From NCBI RefSeq assembly GCF_030077875.1, contig NZ_JASEJT010000007.1:186001-250000 (forward strand): DNA of 64,000 nucleotides. The letters are read 5' to 3'. The translations under genes were made by a program, and so were the position numbers. Under the pieces are notes generated by a model. The model did no database searches and was not told where the DNA came from. It worked only from the letters and a program-made list of their open reading frames with translations. Positions 50,696-62,169 of the stretch are shown one piece after another. Origin of the DNA: Mycoplasma phocimorsus (GTDB lineage: Bacteria > Bacillota_I > Bacilli_A > Mycoplasmatales > Metamycoplasmataceae). Every line of letters begins with the position of its first letter. The stretch's first letter is position 1.

Positions 50696-51895
50696 TTAAT
50701 CTCCTTTTTTAATTTCTTCTCAATATTTTTTATAAGCTTGTTCCACTTTATTAGATCCGTATTCAAAAAATTTAATATTCTTTATTTCTTTAGGTAAATA
50801 TTGTTGTGAAATATAATTATTATTATAATTGTGTGGATATTTATATCCTTCACCATATTTTAAGATTTTTGCTGAATTAAAATGATTATCTCTTAAATGA
50901 TTTGGAACTTGAAAAATGTTCCCTTCTTTAATAAATTCTTTTACTTTTGAAGTTGCTTTATATACTGAATTAGATTTCGGCGCTATACATAATTCAATAA
51001 TTATATATGTTAATGGAAGCATTGCTTCTGGCATACCTAGTCGTTCAATCGCTTTAATAGCACTATCAACTTTCAAACTAAGATTATTTGAAGCTAATCC
51101 AACATCTTCATAAACCATAGCTTGAATTCTTCTAATAACATTATCAATATCACCTGATTTAACTAATATATGTGAATAATATAATGCTGCATCAATATCG
51201 CTTCCTCGAAGTGATTTATGAAATGCAGATAGCATATCATAATGTGCTGTGGCATCTTTATCAGAATTAAATGTTAAATTTGGTATTGCAATATTAATAT
51301 CATTTTTTGTAATCTTTTTATTTCCAAATAAAACTGATAATAATTCAATATTACTTAATACACTACGATAGTCACCATTAGAAAGTTTAATTATAACTTC
51401 TAGGTTCTCTTTATTAATATTTAAATTAATTTCTTTATTTTCAATTTTTTGTTGGATATCTTGTGCAATTTCATCTTTTGTTAGTTTGTGAAATTCAAAC
51501 AATTTCATTCTACTTCTAAGTGCAGGATTAACCTTAAAATAAGGATTTTCTGTAGTCGTGGCAATCACATAAATTTCTTTATTTTCTATTTTGGGCAATA
51601 ATATATCTTGTTTATCTTTATTTAATCTATGAATTTCATCAATTATTAAAATTTTGTTGTTAGCAATTTTTTCTTCAAGTTCTTTTTTGTTTTGAATAGT
51701 TGAATTAAAAATATCAAAAGGTAAATTATATGCTTTAGCAAGTGCTTTGGCACAAGTTGTTTTGCCAATTCCTGGTTCCCCAAAAATTATTATATTAAGC
51801 AAGTGATTCTGCTCAACTAATTTTTTAAATAAAAAAACAATTTTTTTTTGGCCTATTATTTCATCTAAACTTTTAATATTTTCAACATCATTCAT
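50696..51895 (-). CDS. rarA: AAA+ replication-fork recombination factor RarA (MgsA)
   Basis: 399 aa. Clamp-loader-like AAA+ ATPase acting at stalled forks. N-terminal LDEIIGQKKIVFLFKKL, Walker A FGEPGIGKTTCAKALA, Walker B ILIIDEIHRLNKDKQD, sensor 1 VIATTTENPYF, Arg finger NPALRSRMKLFEF. The RarA/MgsA C-terminal domain: DMLSAFHKSLRGSDIDAALYYSHILVKSGD..VIRRIQAMVYEDVGLAS, and YKYPHNYNNNYISQQYLP. Start 51895 follows an AT-rich region. It heads the rarA-pheS-pheT-DJ-1 unit. Confidence 0.95.
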
Positions 51896-52056
51896 AAATA
51901 CCTTTTTTAAATTATACTATTTAAGTGGTATTAATTTAATTTATTAAATTACTTATTGAAAATAACATATTAATAATTTTTAAATTTTTTCGTTTTTCTT
52001 TATTTATGGAGTAAAAATAATTAAATAATAGTTTGTTTATCGTTTTTATAAAATAC

Positions 52057-52092
52057 AAAACAACATCTGCTTAAAATTACAGATGTTGTTTT
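52057..52092 (-). terminator. Terminator of the P80-P60-HinT operon
   Basis: AAAACAACATCTG-CTTAAAATTA-CAGATGTTGTTTT, 13-bp stem, about 36 bases after the hinT stop. Confidence 0.8.
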
Positions 52093-52128
52093 CGTAATAT
52101 TAAATTGAATCATTTTATAATTAGCTAT

Positions 52129-52458
52129 TTAAAATGGAAAAATGTGAATATGACAATGCATTACAACTTGATTAGCTTCAACGCCATTATTCATTAATAT
52201 TTTAAATGCTTTATAGCCATTATTTTTAATAAATTTTTTGGCAAATTTAGCTGTTATTTTAAAATATTTTTTGATCTTATGAGCTGGTAAATCAAAAAGA
52301 TTAACGTATTCTTCTTTTCAAATTGATAATAAATGATCTTTATGTGTTTGATCTATATCTCAAATTACAATTACATTTTTATCTTCGTATGCGATTCTTG
52401 ATGGAACTTCTCTTCTTATTATTTTGCTAAAAATTGAATCATTATTTTTTTTCTTCAT
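52129..52458 (-). CDS. hinT: HIT-family protein (HinT)
   Basis: 109 aa with TGA-Trp codons, too broken by TGA to show as one frame under the standard code. SIFSKIIRREVPSRIAYEDKNVIVIWDI is the HIT N-terminus and VVMHCHIHIFPF the histidine triad near the C-terminus. HinT proteins hydrolyse purine nucleoside phosphoramidates. The ATG overlaps the P60 gene end by 17 bases. In M. hominis HinT binds the P60/P80 surface complex; the same three genes in the same order here suggest the same. Confidence 0.92.
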
Positions 52459-53668
52459 TAAATATTTCCTCAAGTACATCAAGTTTATAGCCTTGTGATT
52501 TAAAAAATTCAGCAACTTTTTTATCTAATTCTGGATCTACAATTGAAAGAATAGCAGATAGCTTTTCTAATTGTTCTTTTGAATATATATCATCAAGTGT
52601 TAAATATGAAGTAAATTTTTCATATTTTTTAGAATCTGTTTTTTTTACTTTTTCAATAAATTGTTCACTTGCTTTTTTCGCTTTAGGTAAAAAAACATTA
52701 ATGTAAGCTAATTCAAATTTTTTTGTTTTAGAATTATAAATTTTAATAGGGTTTTCTGAAAGCTGATTTGGTGGAATAATAATTTCTTTATTATAATCAT
52801 AAAAACCTGTGCGATGTTCAATTTCTTCTTTAAGTAAAATTTCTTTACTAAACATTGAATTAAGTTTTTCAAATCCTGCTAAACCGTTATTTTTAAAACC
52901 TTGATAACCCAATAATTTGCTTTCATCTATATCAGATTTATTATATGAATTTTTAATTAATAATTCAGGTGCAGATTTATTTAAAGTTGTTGTTTCTTTA
53001 ATTAAAAAATTATTAAAATCTTCTAATTTAGAAATTTGCTCAGATATTTTTGAATATATATCTGAGTTATTTGAAGAAACAAAACTTCATTGTTGAGAAA
53101 CTTTATTTTTAATTAAATAATTTATTAAGTTGTAATTTTTTAAATCAATTTCGTAGTCTAAAACTAAAGGAGATGCTTTTTTAAGTGCTTCTTCATTTTC
53201 TTCTAAAAAATATTTTTGTGCTAAATACATTTTATTAATGGTAAATTCTATTTTTGTTCTTGGATTAGTAAAATATTTTTTAAACCTTTTTACATCAGGA
53301 ATTACACCTGGTGTAGCAATATTATCAAAATTTAAAAATTGACTTCATTCTTTTTCTTCCTTTTCAGCAAAGAAATTGCTATTTGTGCTTAAATTGTAAG
53401 CTGCAAATATTTTAAATAGCTCGTATGAATTTTTGAAATATTTTGAATTCTCATTATTAAATTCATTTAATAATTCGTCAATATCTTTTTTATATAAGTC
53501 GGCTACAATGGCTTTTGTAAGAATAGCATTATTAATAAATGCTTTGTCTGCCTCTATCTTTTTTTCTTGTTCAAGACGTTCAGATGTTTTTACATCCTTA
53601 CCGCATGAAATTGTAATAATAGGAAACATTGTAATTGGAGTTAACATTAATATTTTTCTAAATTTCAT
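52442..53668 (-). CDS. P60-like surface lipoprotein of the HinT complex
   Basis: 408 aa. MKFRKILMLTPITMFPIITISCGK is a lipoprotein signal with Cys near residue 22. The mature protein is Lys/Glu/Asn-rich and mostly helical; LDDIYSKEQLEKLSAILSIVDPELDKKVAEFFKSQG marks the C-terminus. Position between P80-like and hinT genes, with one base to the P80 stop and overlap into hinT, supports the P60 assignment. GGAGGAG precedes the ATG. Sequence alone would only say lipoprotein. Confidence 0.85.
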
Positions 53669-53669
53669 A

Positions 53670-55907
53670 TTACTCTCCTCCCTTTATTTCTTTTTCAATA
53701 AGAGTTCTTATTTGTTCAACTGCATCTTCTGCAATCACTTTTTTCTGGTTGTCTACTAAAATAATTTTTCCGTCTTTTCTTTGTATATTTTTAACAAATT
53801 GGTTTGAGTTAATTCTATCTTTAATAAATTTGTCTACATCGTTAAAAATTTTTAATTGATTTTCAATGCTTTTTTTATTATTTTCTTTCACAAATATATC
53901 AATTACAGTTTCTTGGTTTTTTAATAAAGAATTAACTATTTCTTGTTTATATTTTTTAGAAAGTGTTATTAAATCTTTATTAATATTAAATTCTTCTTTA
54001 GTTATGTTTTTTAACATTTGCTCTTGAATTTTGTGCTCTGTATTAAATTTAGTTATTGCTTCAAGATATTTGTATTTTTCACTTTTGCCGTTAAATGTAT
54101 TTTGTGCATCTGAAATAATTTTGTTAAAAATTTCTTCTTTTGTTGCTATTTCTTTTTCATAAGAAATAAGTAATAAACTTTTTTCTGTAGGAACAACATT
54201 AACTATAAAATCACCATTTTTGTATTTATAAGAAAGTAGCGCATTAGCTCCATCTTCAGAGTAAAAAATGTTTTTAATTTTTCTTCCAAAAATCTCTTTA
54301 ATAGCGTCATCACTAAATGAGTTAAAATAATCTTTGATCATTTCATTGTATCTAATTACTTGTTCTACTGATTGAGGATTGCCAAAATTTGAAAGTTTTC
54401 ATAATCAATTTAATTTTGAATCTTTTGTGCTTAAATCTGAAATAAGTATTTTTTTAAATTCACTAAAAGCTTTATAAAGTAAATTATCATTAGAATTTCA
54501 GTTGGCAAAAGTTTGATTATTAAAGTTTAAAGATGAATTAGAGAATAATGTAAGAATTTCTTCAGCTGCTTTTTCAGTTGCAAAATTCTCAAATGATTGA
54601 ATTGGATTAATACCTTGAGAAAATCCTCCTAAACCATTTGATGTAATAGCATCCATATAAATATTTAAAAAATCATTTTTTAATTTACCTTGTTTTGAAT
54701 CGTTAGCTTTATTATCGGCAAAAAATCTCATAAACACATTAAAGTTATCATGAGAATAAAAATCTTTTTGTTCATTTTCATTAAGAAATTCATACTCATT
54801 ATTAAGCTGTTTACTTATTGTTTTTGAAAATAAATTAATTAAACCTTCTTTTGTTATCTTTCATGCTCCGCGATCTAAATCTTTATAATCAATTTGAATT
54901 GGTAACTGAGCTTTTGTAACTGAATATTTATTTTGAGATTTTGCAAATTCTTCAATAATAGGTAAAAAGCTGCGTTTTGATTTATCTAAAGAGAAACTGT
55001 TGTTTAAAAGTGCTATTGTTTTTTTATTTTCTAAACTTGAATCAGAATCAATAATAAAGTTTTGTTTTTCAATATTAGGGTTTTTTATATCTACTTGAAC
55101 AAGTAATTTATCTCTAAAAACATATGAATCTTTTTTATAAGCTATGCCTTTATCTTTATTCTCAATAACTTCATTATTTTTTACTTCAAGTTCAAAAATA
55201 TTTCTACGAGCTTTTCTATTTCAATCTTTATAGCTAAACATTGATTCATCAGCTTGAACATATCTTCTTAAAGCGTCTTTTTTAATGTTTTTTATTGTGC
55301 TATATGTAGCTGCTTCTTCGGATGTTTTAGCCTCAGCATAATTTGTTGAAAGATATGAAATAAACTCACTTTCTCATTTTTCACGATAATTCTTTTTATA
55401 AAACTTTTCTTGATCTTTAATTTTATTTAATTCTTCTTTTTTAAGATCATCAAAAGATTTTAATGCAATATTAGTGAATTTATCTTCACCCTCAAGTAAT
55501 GAATTATTTAAAATATATTCAAATTTTAATGAGTCTTGATATTCTTCTTCATACAGTTTTTTAATAATTTCATTACTAAAATCATTTAACAATTTATCTT
55601 GTGTTTCTTTATCGGTTGTTGCAATATAATTTTGAATTTGTCCATAATTAATTTCTTTTGTGCTTCCATCTTTAGTAATAAATTTAAAAATATTTGACTT
55701 ATTATTAAATTCATTTATATTATTAATTTTTACTTCGTTAATTGTAAGTGGAACACCAATTCCAATTACAGTTGCAGCACCTAAAAAACCTAAAATAGTG
55801 TATGTTGCAATTCTTGTTTTTTTAGATTTTAATGTTATCTTTTCTTCTTGTGTATTCTTTCTTGCTAACTTCTCAAAAAAGGTCTCTTTTTTTTCTTTTT
55901 TAGCCAT
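53670..55907 (-). CDS. P80-like HinT-complex membrane protein
   Basis: 745 aa, continuous with TGA as Trp. A basic N-terminus (MAKKEKKETFFEKLARKN, KSKKTR) leads to one membrane segment (residues about 34-55, TYTILGFLGAATVIGIGVPLTI), then a large Lys/Asn/Glu-rich region expected outside. Family P80 proteins of M. hominis anchor P60 and, indirectly, HinT; the assignment rests on gene order, size and topology. AAGGAG lies eight bases before the ATG. Heads the P80-P60-HinT operon. Confidence 0.85.
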
Positions 55908-56145
55908 ATCGACTCCTTATTTAAATCTAATTTAATATTAAATATAATTATAAATAATAATTAATTAAATAATTAAATAAATATGACATTAATAGCTCGT
56001 ATTTTATTATTTAATACTGTTTTTATTGCCTTTTTATATATAAAATTTTTTATAAATATTTAATAATAATTTACAAATTAAATCTTGTTTTTTAAACAAC
56101 AATTGTTAACAAAAAGTAGATTTTAAATAAATTACATTGTGTTTT

Positions 56146-56175
56146 TTGTTTCTATTTTTAATAATAAAATATAAT
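56146..56175 (+). promoter_or_regulatory. Promoter with start point at the ATG
   Basis: TTGTTT at 56146-56151 and TATAAT at 56170-56175, spacer 18. The expected transcript start falls on or next to the ATG at 56182, so this mRNA would be leaderless. Confidence 0.45.
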
Positions 56176-56181
56176 TCAAGC

Positions 56182-56793
56182 ATGAACTATAAAACAAAAA
56201 ATATTGTCGCGTTATTAAAATTAAAGAAATTGCTTGATAAACATAAAATAAATTATTCTTTATCTAAAAAAATGCTTGATTTTATCAAAGGAAATAATAG
56301 TGTATTTGAAGAACCTGATTATAGAATTGTTATGAATTACAAAGACTATTTCCGTTTAAAAAGAATTGAAGAAAAATGGTTTTTTGATAATACAGATTCA
56401 TTAAATAATTATCTTCTTCCTTACTTTAAGGACGATGAATCAATAATATTTATTGATTTAGTTATTCCAACAAATTCAAAAGTTATTGAGAAAAACTTTA
56501 GTTTATTTTTGATTAGTAATTTTGTTTTTATAAAACAATATCCTCATTTGTTTTCAAAAATAACTAAAGTTAAAGTTAAGTTATGTAAAATTTTTAATAC
56601 TTTTATAACTAAAAAATTTTTATCATTAAATACGCTTGTTAATAAATTTGTGGTTAATGAATTTTCTGAATATATATTACTTAATAACGAATTAGAAAAA
56701 CCGTTTACTTCAACTTATCAAAATATTTCTTTTTTAACAAAAACAATTATGTTTAAAAACGTTGAGTTTAAATACTTTTTTGAATTTGAATAA
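56182..56793 (+). CDS. Unknown protein
   Basis: 203 aa, no internal TGA. The frame opens 45 bases further up, but ATG 56182 gives a normal hydrophilic start (MNYKTKNIVALLKLKKLLDKH). No signal peptide. DYRIVMNYKDYFRLKRIEEKWFF slightly recalls the acceptor-side motif of LicD-type nucleotidyltransferases, but the DDD metal motif is missing, so I do not assign it. No ribosome site is visible. Stands alone upstream of asnA. Confidence 0.7.
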   Translation: MNYKTKNIVALLKLKKLLDKHKINYSLSKKMLDFIKGNNSVFEEPDYRIVMNYKDYFRLKRIEEKWFFDNTDSLNNYLLPYFKDDESIIFIDLVIPTNSKVIEKNFSLFLISNFVFIKQYPHLFSKITKVKVKLCKIFNTFITKKFLSLNTLVNKFVVNEFSEYILLNNELEKPFTSTYQNISFLTKTIMFKNVEFKYFFEFE

Positions 56794-57045
56794 TGATTTA
56801 TTACAAAATATATTGTATTTTTATTTTTGGTTAAAAAACAGGCAATTATTATTTTAAAATTGCATTTTATGAAAATGTTTTTCATTCGTTTTATATAGAA
56901 TTTTTTAAAAATTTGCTCTTTTTGTTGCTTTTTATTCTTTTTGTATTTTTTCATTGCAATATAAGCAAATTATTTAAATCAACAAATTATATAATATATA
57001 ATTTTAATATAAATGAATGTTATATACAGATCGGAAGGTTTATAA

Positions 57046-58044
57046 ATGAATAGTGAAGTTATATATAAAAGTTTATTGTCAGTAAAAGAGACTCAATATG
57101 CTATTGATCAAGTTAGGAAGACTTTTCAAAATCAGTTCTCAAAAAAATTAAAGCTTCTTCGTGTTACAGCGCCCTTATTTGTAACAGAAGAATCAAAAAT
57201 TAATGACGGGTTAAATGGTGATGTTCCTGTTAGATTTAAAGTTAAAGGTTATTTAGATACAGAATTACAAATAGTTCATTCGTTAGCAAAATGAAAACGT
57301 GTGGCTTTACAAAAATACGGTTTTGGAATTCATGAAGGTATTTATACCGATATGAATGCAATACGTAGATATGAAATTTTGGATAATACTCACTCATTTT
57401 ATGTTGATCAATGAGATTGAGAGTTCTTTATTAGAGAAAAAGAGGCAAACAGTGGTTTTTTAAAGAAAACTGTTAAAAAAATTTATGATGTTTTTTTGTA
57501 TGTAGAAAAGAAAATAAATAAAGAGTTTCCTGTTTTATCTCATAAATTGCCAGAACGGCTTACATTTGTAACAAGTACAGAATTATTAGATATGTATCCT
57601 GGTTTAACTCCTGAAGAAAGAGAATATGCGTTTGCTAAAAAACATAAAGCTTTTTTTGTTTCGCAAATTGGTTTTCCATTATTAAATGGTGAACCGCATG
57701 ATAAACGTGCTTTTGACTATGATAACTGAAAATTAAATGGTGATTTGATCGTTTATGATGCCGTTAATGATCAAGCATTAGAATTAACTTCAATGGGTAT
57801 TAGGGTGGATGCTAAAGCATTGAAAAAGCAACAAATTGCTGCTGAAAAACCTAATTCTGAATTAGGGGCATACCACATGAAAATTTATAACAAAGAATTA
57901 CCTCTTTCTATAGGTGGTGGAATTGGCCAAAGTAGATTATGTATGTTTTTACTAGAGAAAAAACATATTGGGGAAGTTCAAGCTTCATTTTGACCAGATG
58001 ATATGATTGCTTCTTTAAAATCGATCGGTGTTAAATTACTTTAA
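57046..58044 (+). CDS. asnA: Aspartate-ammonia ligase (asparagine synthetase A)
   Basis: 332 aa with TGA-Trp. Makes asparagine from aspartate, ammonia and ATP; class II synthetase fold. Signatures: [104 protein letters not shown] and final SIGVKLL. Length equals the family (~330). GGAAGG lies seven bases before the ATG. Single gene convergent with dnaN. Confidence 0.95.
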
Positions 58045-58068
58045 GAGCTAAATAGCTCTTTTTTTCTT
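58044..58068 (+). terminator. asnA terminator
   Basis: AGAGCTA-AAT-AGCTCTTTTTTTT directly at the stop codon. Confidence 0.8.
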
Positions 58069-58089
58069 GCTTTTTTTTGAAGAATAATA

Positions 58090-58113
58090 AAAAGCACAAA
58101 TTTAATGTGCTTT
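58090..58113 (-). terminator. dnaN terminator
   Basis: AAAGCACA-AATTTAA-TGTGCTTT, followed on the minus strand by TTATTATTCTT, 14 bases after the dnaN stop. Confidence 0.7.
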
Positions 58114-58126
58114 AACTGTAATAAAA

Positions 58127-59233
58127 TTATCTTCTTGTTAAGGTTGCAATATAATGAACTATTCCATTTAATGGCATATTACAAATAAATACATGTTCAG
58201 CTTCTGAACCTACTGACAAACTAATTGTTTGATCTGTTGTCTTTATTGCATCAATTAAAAATTTATTGTTAATATCAATTTCTTGTTCAATCCCTTTAAA
58301 TAAAAAATCAGAAGTTGATGATTCCATAATACCAAATGCTGGTGTTTGTGACTTAACTGTTACTTTATTTTTTTGTAATTGTAATGTGATTTTATTATCC
58401 TGAACACTAGAATCTTGAATAACTTTATTAAGAAGATTATTTAGTTCACTTTTTTTAATTTCAATAGTTGTTACTTGAGATTGATCAAGTTGTTGTAAGT
58501 GTTTTGAAAAATCAATATACATTACAGACGCTAATTTTGTTTTAATAATTAAATTATCATTTTTTACAGAAAGTTCATTATCATTAACATAAACTTGAAC
58601 TCTCTCGCCAAGATCTTCAACTCAAATTCTTTTAAGATGTTTTTCTTTTACTACAAAGTTTTTATTCATTTCTGTTTTAACATTTGTTTGTGCATATGAA
58701 AGTCTTCAACTATCACTTGCTCCCATAGTTAAAATATTTTCTAAAACTGAAATATGGATTGAAGATGTTTGAGGCTTGTCATCACCTGGCTCTGTTGAAG
58801 ATGAAACACCTGTGAATAATCTTTTAAATTCTTTAAAGTCTAAAATCATTTCACTACCAGAAACAGAAAAATCTATATAAGGATAATCTTGTGAATTAAA
58901 AATTGGTAATTGATATTTAGTATTATTTGAATTAATTAATAACACATTTTTATTTTTAACAATTTGAATTTCTTTTTCTGATTTATCTATCATTTGTTTA
59001 AATAATTTCGCGTTTACAACTACTTGCCCTGTCTCATATATTTCAAGTTTATTATCTTGTTTAATTCTTGCTTTAATTGATATTTCTTCATCCGAACCAA
59101 TTAATTGAATTTCTTTTTCTAAAACTCTAATACTAATACCTTGTCTAATTATATGAGCATTGCTATCATCAATCATTCTGCTTACTACTTTTAAGTATTT
59201 ATTAAGCACACCTTTATCTATTTTAAAATTCAT
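58127..59233 (-). CDS. dnaN: DNA polymerase III beta clamp
   Basis: 368 aa with TGA-Trp. Sliding clamp. MNFKIDKGVLNKYLKVVSRMIDD..IRQGISIRVLEKEIQLIGSDEEISI, QDYPYIDF, FKRLFTGVSSSTEPGDDKPQTSSIHI and C-terminal KFLIDAIKTTDQTISLSVGSEAEHVFICNMPLNG...HYIATLTRR are recognisable in all three domains; the usual end (PVR..) reads TLTRR. GGAGAA lies eight bases before the ATG. 11 bases separate it from dnaA, as expected of an operon. Confidence 0.94.
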
Positions 59234-59244
59234 TTTTTTCTCCT

Positions 59245-60612
59245 TTAATTTTCTATTAAATTATCAATAGCACTAATAGCACTTCTAATAGATTCTTTCT
59301 CTTCTTTCTTAATTTCCATTTCCTTAAGAATATAAACAATAGTTGAATGATTTTTATTAAGTAGTTTGCCTATTTTAATTTGTTTATATTTCAGTTTATT
59401 TTTTAAAAAATAAACTAAAAAGTGTCTTGCTCTTACAATTGTTTTTATTCTGCTTGAACCAAGCATTTTTTTTGCGTCAATATTATAATAATTTGCGATT
59501 GTTTTAATAATTTTATCTTCATTAATTTCATTATTGTTATTTAACTCATTTATATATTTAGAAAGGATTTCTTTACTATAAACATCATGTTTTTTTATAT
59601 TAGTTTCAAACATATTCAATGTTACTAAATACCCTTTTAATTTGTTTATTGTATTTACATTAAGATTAATAAGAGAATTTAATGTACATTTTTCAAATTT
59701 ATTAATATCTCAATTTGCATTTTTAAGCATAAATATTAAAATTTTATACATTTCATCAACAGAAGGCTTTTTAATTTCTACAGTAACACCTTCAACTAAC
59801 TTATTTACCAATCTTTCATTAAATGACTCTTTTAATAGCTCTGCACGTTCACTAGCACATATTATTGTTAGTTTATTATTATCTTTTCTTGCTTCAATAA
59901 TGTCATTTAAAAATTCAAATGTTTTTACTTTAGTTTTATATTCTTGTAAATCGTCAATAACAAGAAGATCTGGTAATAAATAATTTGAAATATATTCAGC
60001 TTTTTCTTCAGGCATATTACGTTTTAATAACATAGAAAATTCATTTTGTTTAGATGTCTTTATAATTTGAACAGTTAATCCTTTTTGTTCAAGCTCTAAA
60101 CAAATAGCATTTACTAAATGTGTTTTTCCAACACCATGAGTTCCAACTATAAAAATCATGTTTGTTATTAATGTAGAATCAATAATTTTTTTTGCCACTG
60201 TATAAGGTGTTTTATTAAATTTACCAACATAATAATTTTTTAAACTTAATTCGGGATTTAAATCTAAATTTTGTTTAACCGTTATTTTAAAAGTTTGTTC
60301 TTCAACTTGTTCGTTTTTAAGCTGGGTTTCTTCTAATGTTTTATCTTTTTCATTTAAATCATGAACTATTTCAAAATTAATAAGATTTTCATCTATATAT
60401 TTAATGTTTTTTTTCAAAATTATTTCAACATCATCTTTACAAATTTTAAAACTAGGTGAATTATTAATATAAAAATAAATCGTATTTTCTTTTAAATCAA
60501 CAATCTCTAATTTTTTAATAATGTTTTTATAAACAATTTCATCAATGTCTAGCCCCGCTGCATGTAATTGAAATTTTTCATTTAATAGAGAAATATAATC
60601 TTTTGAATCCAT
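59245..60612 (-). CDS. dnaA: Chromosomal replication initiator DnaA
   Basis: 455 aa with one TGA-Trp. Binds DnaA boxes and opens oriC. Walker A FIVGTHGVGKTHLVNAI, Walker B DLLVIDDLQEY, sensor I IICASER. Domain IV signature: SSRIKTIVRARHFLVYFLKNKLKYKQIKIGKLLNKNHSTIVYIL, a divergent DnaA motif. Domain I (residues 1-90) is poorly conserved. The start faces the presumed origin and no ribosome site is obvious. Confidence 0.95.
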
Positions 60613-60981
60613 AACTTTATTTTACATAAAATATCATTTGTTTATTAATTTATTATATAAATAATAATATTAATATATAAATAAAAAATGTTAATAAATA
60701 TGTTAATAACACGCAAAAAACTAAAAGTAACTTTAAAAAGTGTTTAAAAATAAGCTTTTTGTAAAAAATAATAAATGTCAGTAACTAGCATATTTTTTAA
60801 CATACTAAATAAAAAATATATTAAAAAAAATTATTATTAATTTTATCAACATATTGACATTAATAACTTTATGAGTTACTAACAAAACAGTGAATTTCAA
60901 ATTCAAATTATTAACAATATTTTAAATTTTGCAGTAATAGTTTTATATAATTAAAAAGTTAGATATAAGAAAGGGATACAT
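60613..60981. other. Presumed replication origin (oriC)
   Basis: 369-base, extremely AT-rich gap between dnaA (leftward) and rpoE (rightward). DnaA-box-like 9-mers: TTATCAACA at 60843-60851 (one mismatch to TTATCCACA), TTATTAACA at 60908-60916, and its complement TGTTAATAA twice, at 60689-60697 and 60701-60709, exactly 12 bases apart. The rest is A/T runs suited to unwinding. Genes on both sides point away from it. Confidence 0.7.
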
Positions 60982-61224
60982 ATGAAGACAATGTTAAGTA
61001 TAACTAAAGAGTTTTTACAAGGTAAAAATTCGGTTGACTTTAAAGAAATTTTTAATGAAGTTGAATTAGAATTGAGAGATAAATGAACTTTAGAAGCAAC
61101 TGAAAAAAACATTTCATATGAAGAAATTTGTATTAAAAAAACTGGCGAATTATACAAAATAATGACAGTTGATAAAAGTTTCAAATATGAAAAAGGTAAT
61201 ACTTGGTCTTTAAATGAAATTTAA
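60982..61224 (+). CDS. rpoE: RNA polymerase delta subunit (RpoE)
   Basis: 80 aa with one TGA-Trp, so it does not show as a clear frame under the standard code. SVDFKEIFNEVELELRDKWTL, then ELYKIMTVDKSFKYEKGNTWSLNEI match the HARE-HTH domain of the delta subunit, including the closing G-N-x-W-x-L. It lacks the acidic tail seen in Bacillus. AAAGGG lies seven bases before the ATG. Twelve bases before fba; rpoE-fba is the order also known from M. pneumoniae. Confidence 0.85.
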
Positions 61225-61235
61225 AAGGTAATCGA

Positions 61236-62099
61236 ATGTTAACAAATGCTAAAAAAATGTTAAAAGATGCATACGAAAATAAATATGCAATACCTCACAT
61301 TAATACAAATAATTTAGAATGATCAAAAGCCATTTTATTAACAGCTCAAGAAATGAATTCACCAGTAATTATTGCTACATCAGAAGGAGCAATTAAATAT
61401 ATGGGTGGATTTAATGTATGTGCACAAATGATTAAAGCTTTAATTAAAGATTTAAATATTACAGTTCCTGTAGCGCTTCATTTAGATCATGGTTCATTTG
61501 AAGGTGCTAAAAAAGCTATTGCTGCTGGTTATACATCAATTATGTATGATGGATCACATGAACCATTTGAAACAAACTATAAAAATACAAAAATTTTAAT
61601 TGAACTAGCTAAAGAACATAACTTAAGTTTAGAAGCTGAAGTTGGAACTTTAGGTGGAGAAGAAGATGGTATTATCGGTGATGGAGAATTTGCCGATCCA
61701 GTAGAAGCCAAAAAAATGGCTGATTTAGGAATTGATGTTCTTGCTGCTGGTATTGGAAATATTCATGGTCCATACCCTGCATCATGAAAATCATTAAACT
61801 TTGAAGTATTAGATAATATTTCAAAAACAATCGGATTAGGAGTTGTTTTACATGGCGGTTCAGGAATTCCTAAAGAACAAATTCAAAAAGCTATTTCATT
61901 AGGTGTTGCTAAAATTAATGTAAATACAGAATTACAGCAAGCTAATCATAAAGCATTAAGAGAATATATTGAATCAGGCAAAGATCTTGAAGGAAAAAAC
62001 TTTGATCCAAGAAAACTTTATGCAGCAGGCTATAAAGCAATGTGTGAAACTGTTAAAGAAAAAATTCTTGAGTTTGGTTCACAAAATAAAGCAAAATAA
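61236..62099 (+). CDS. fba: Fructose-bisphosphate aldolase, class II
   Basis: 287 aa. Zn-dependent glycolytic cleavage of fructose 1,6-bisphosphate. N-terminal KDAYENKYAIPHINTNNLEW (usually NVNN); VALHLDHGS with catalytic Asp and Zn-His; MYDGSHEPFETNYKNTK; LEAEVGTLGGEEDG; IGNIHGPYPASW with Zn-His; VLHGGSGIPKEQIQKAI with the third His; KINVNTELQQ. All metal ligands are visible. Weak AAAGG ribosome site. Followed by a terminator, then the IS3 remnant. Confidence 0.96.
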
Positions 62100-62125
62100 C
62101 AGAAACTAGATTAAGACAAGAAAAT

Positions 62126-62151
62126 GGCACTCTTTTATAGAGTGTCTTTTT
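62126..62151 (+). terminator. fba terminator
   Basis: GGCACTC-TTTTATA-GAGTGTC followed by TTTTT. Confidence 0.8.
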
Positions 62152-62169
62152 GTATCACCTGTATGTTAT

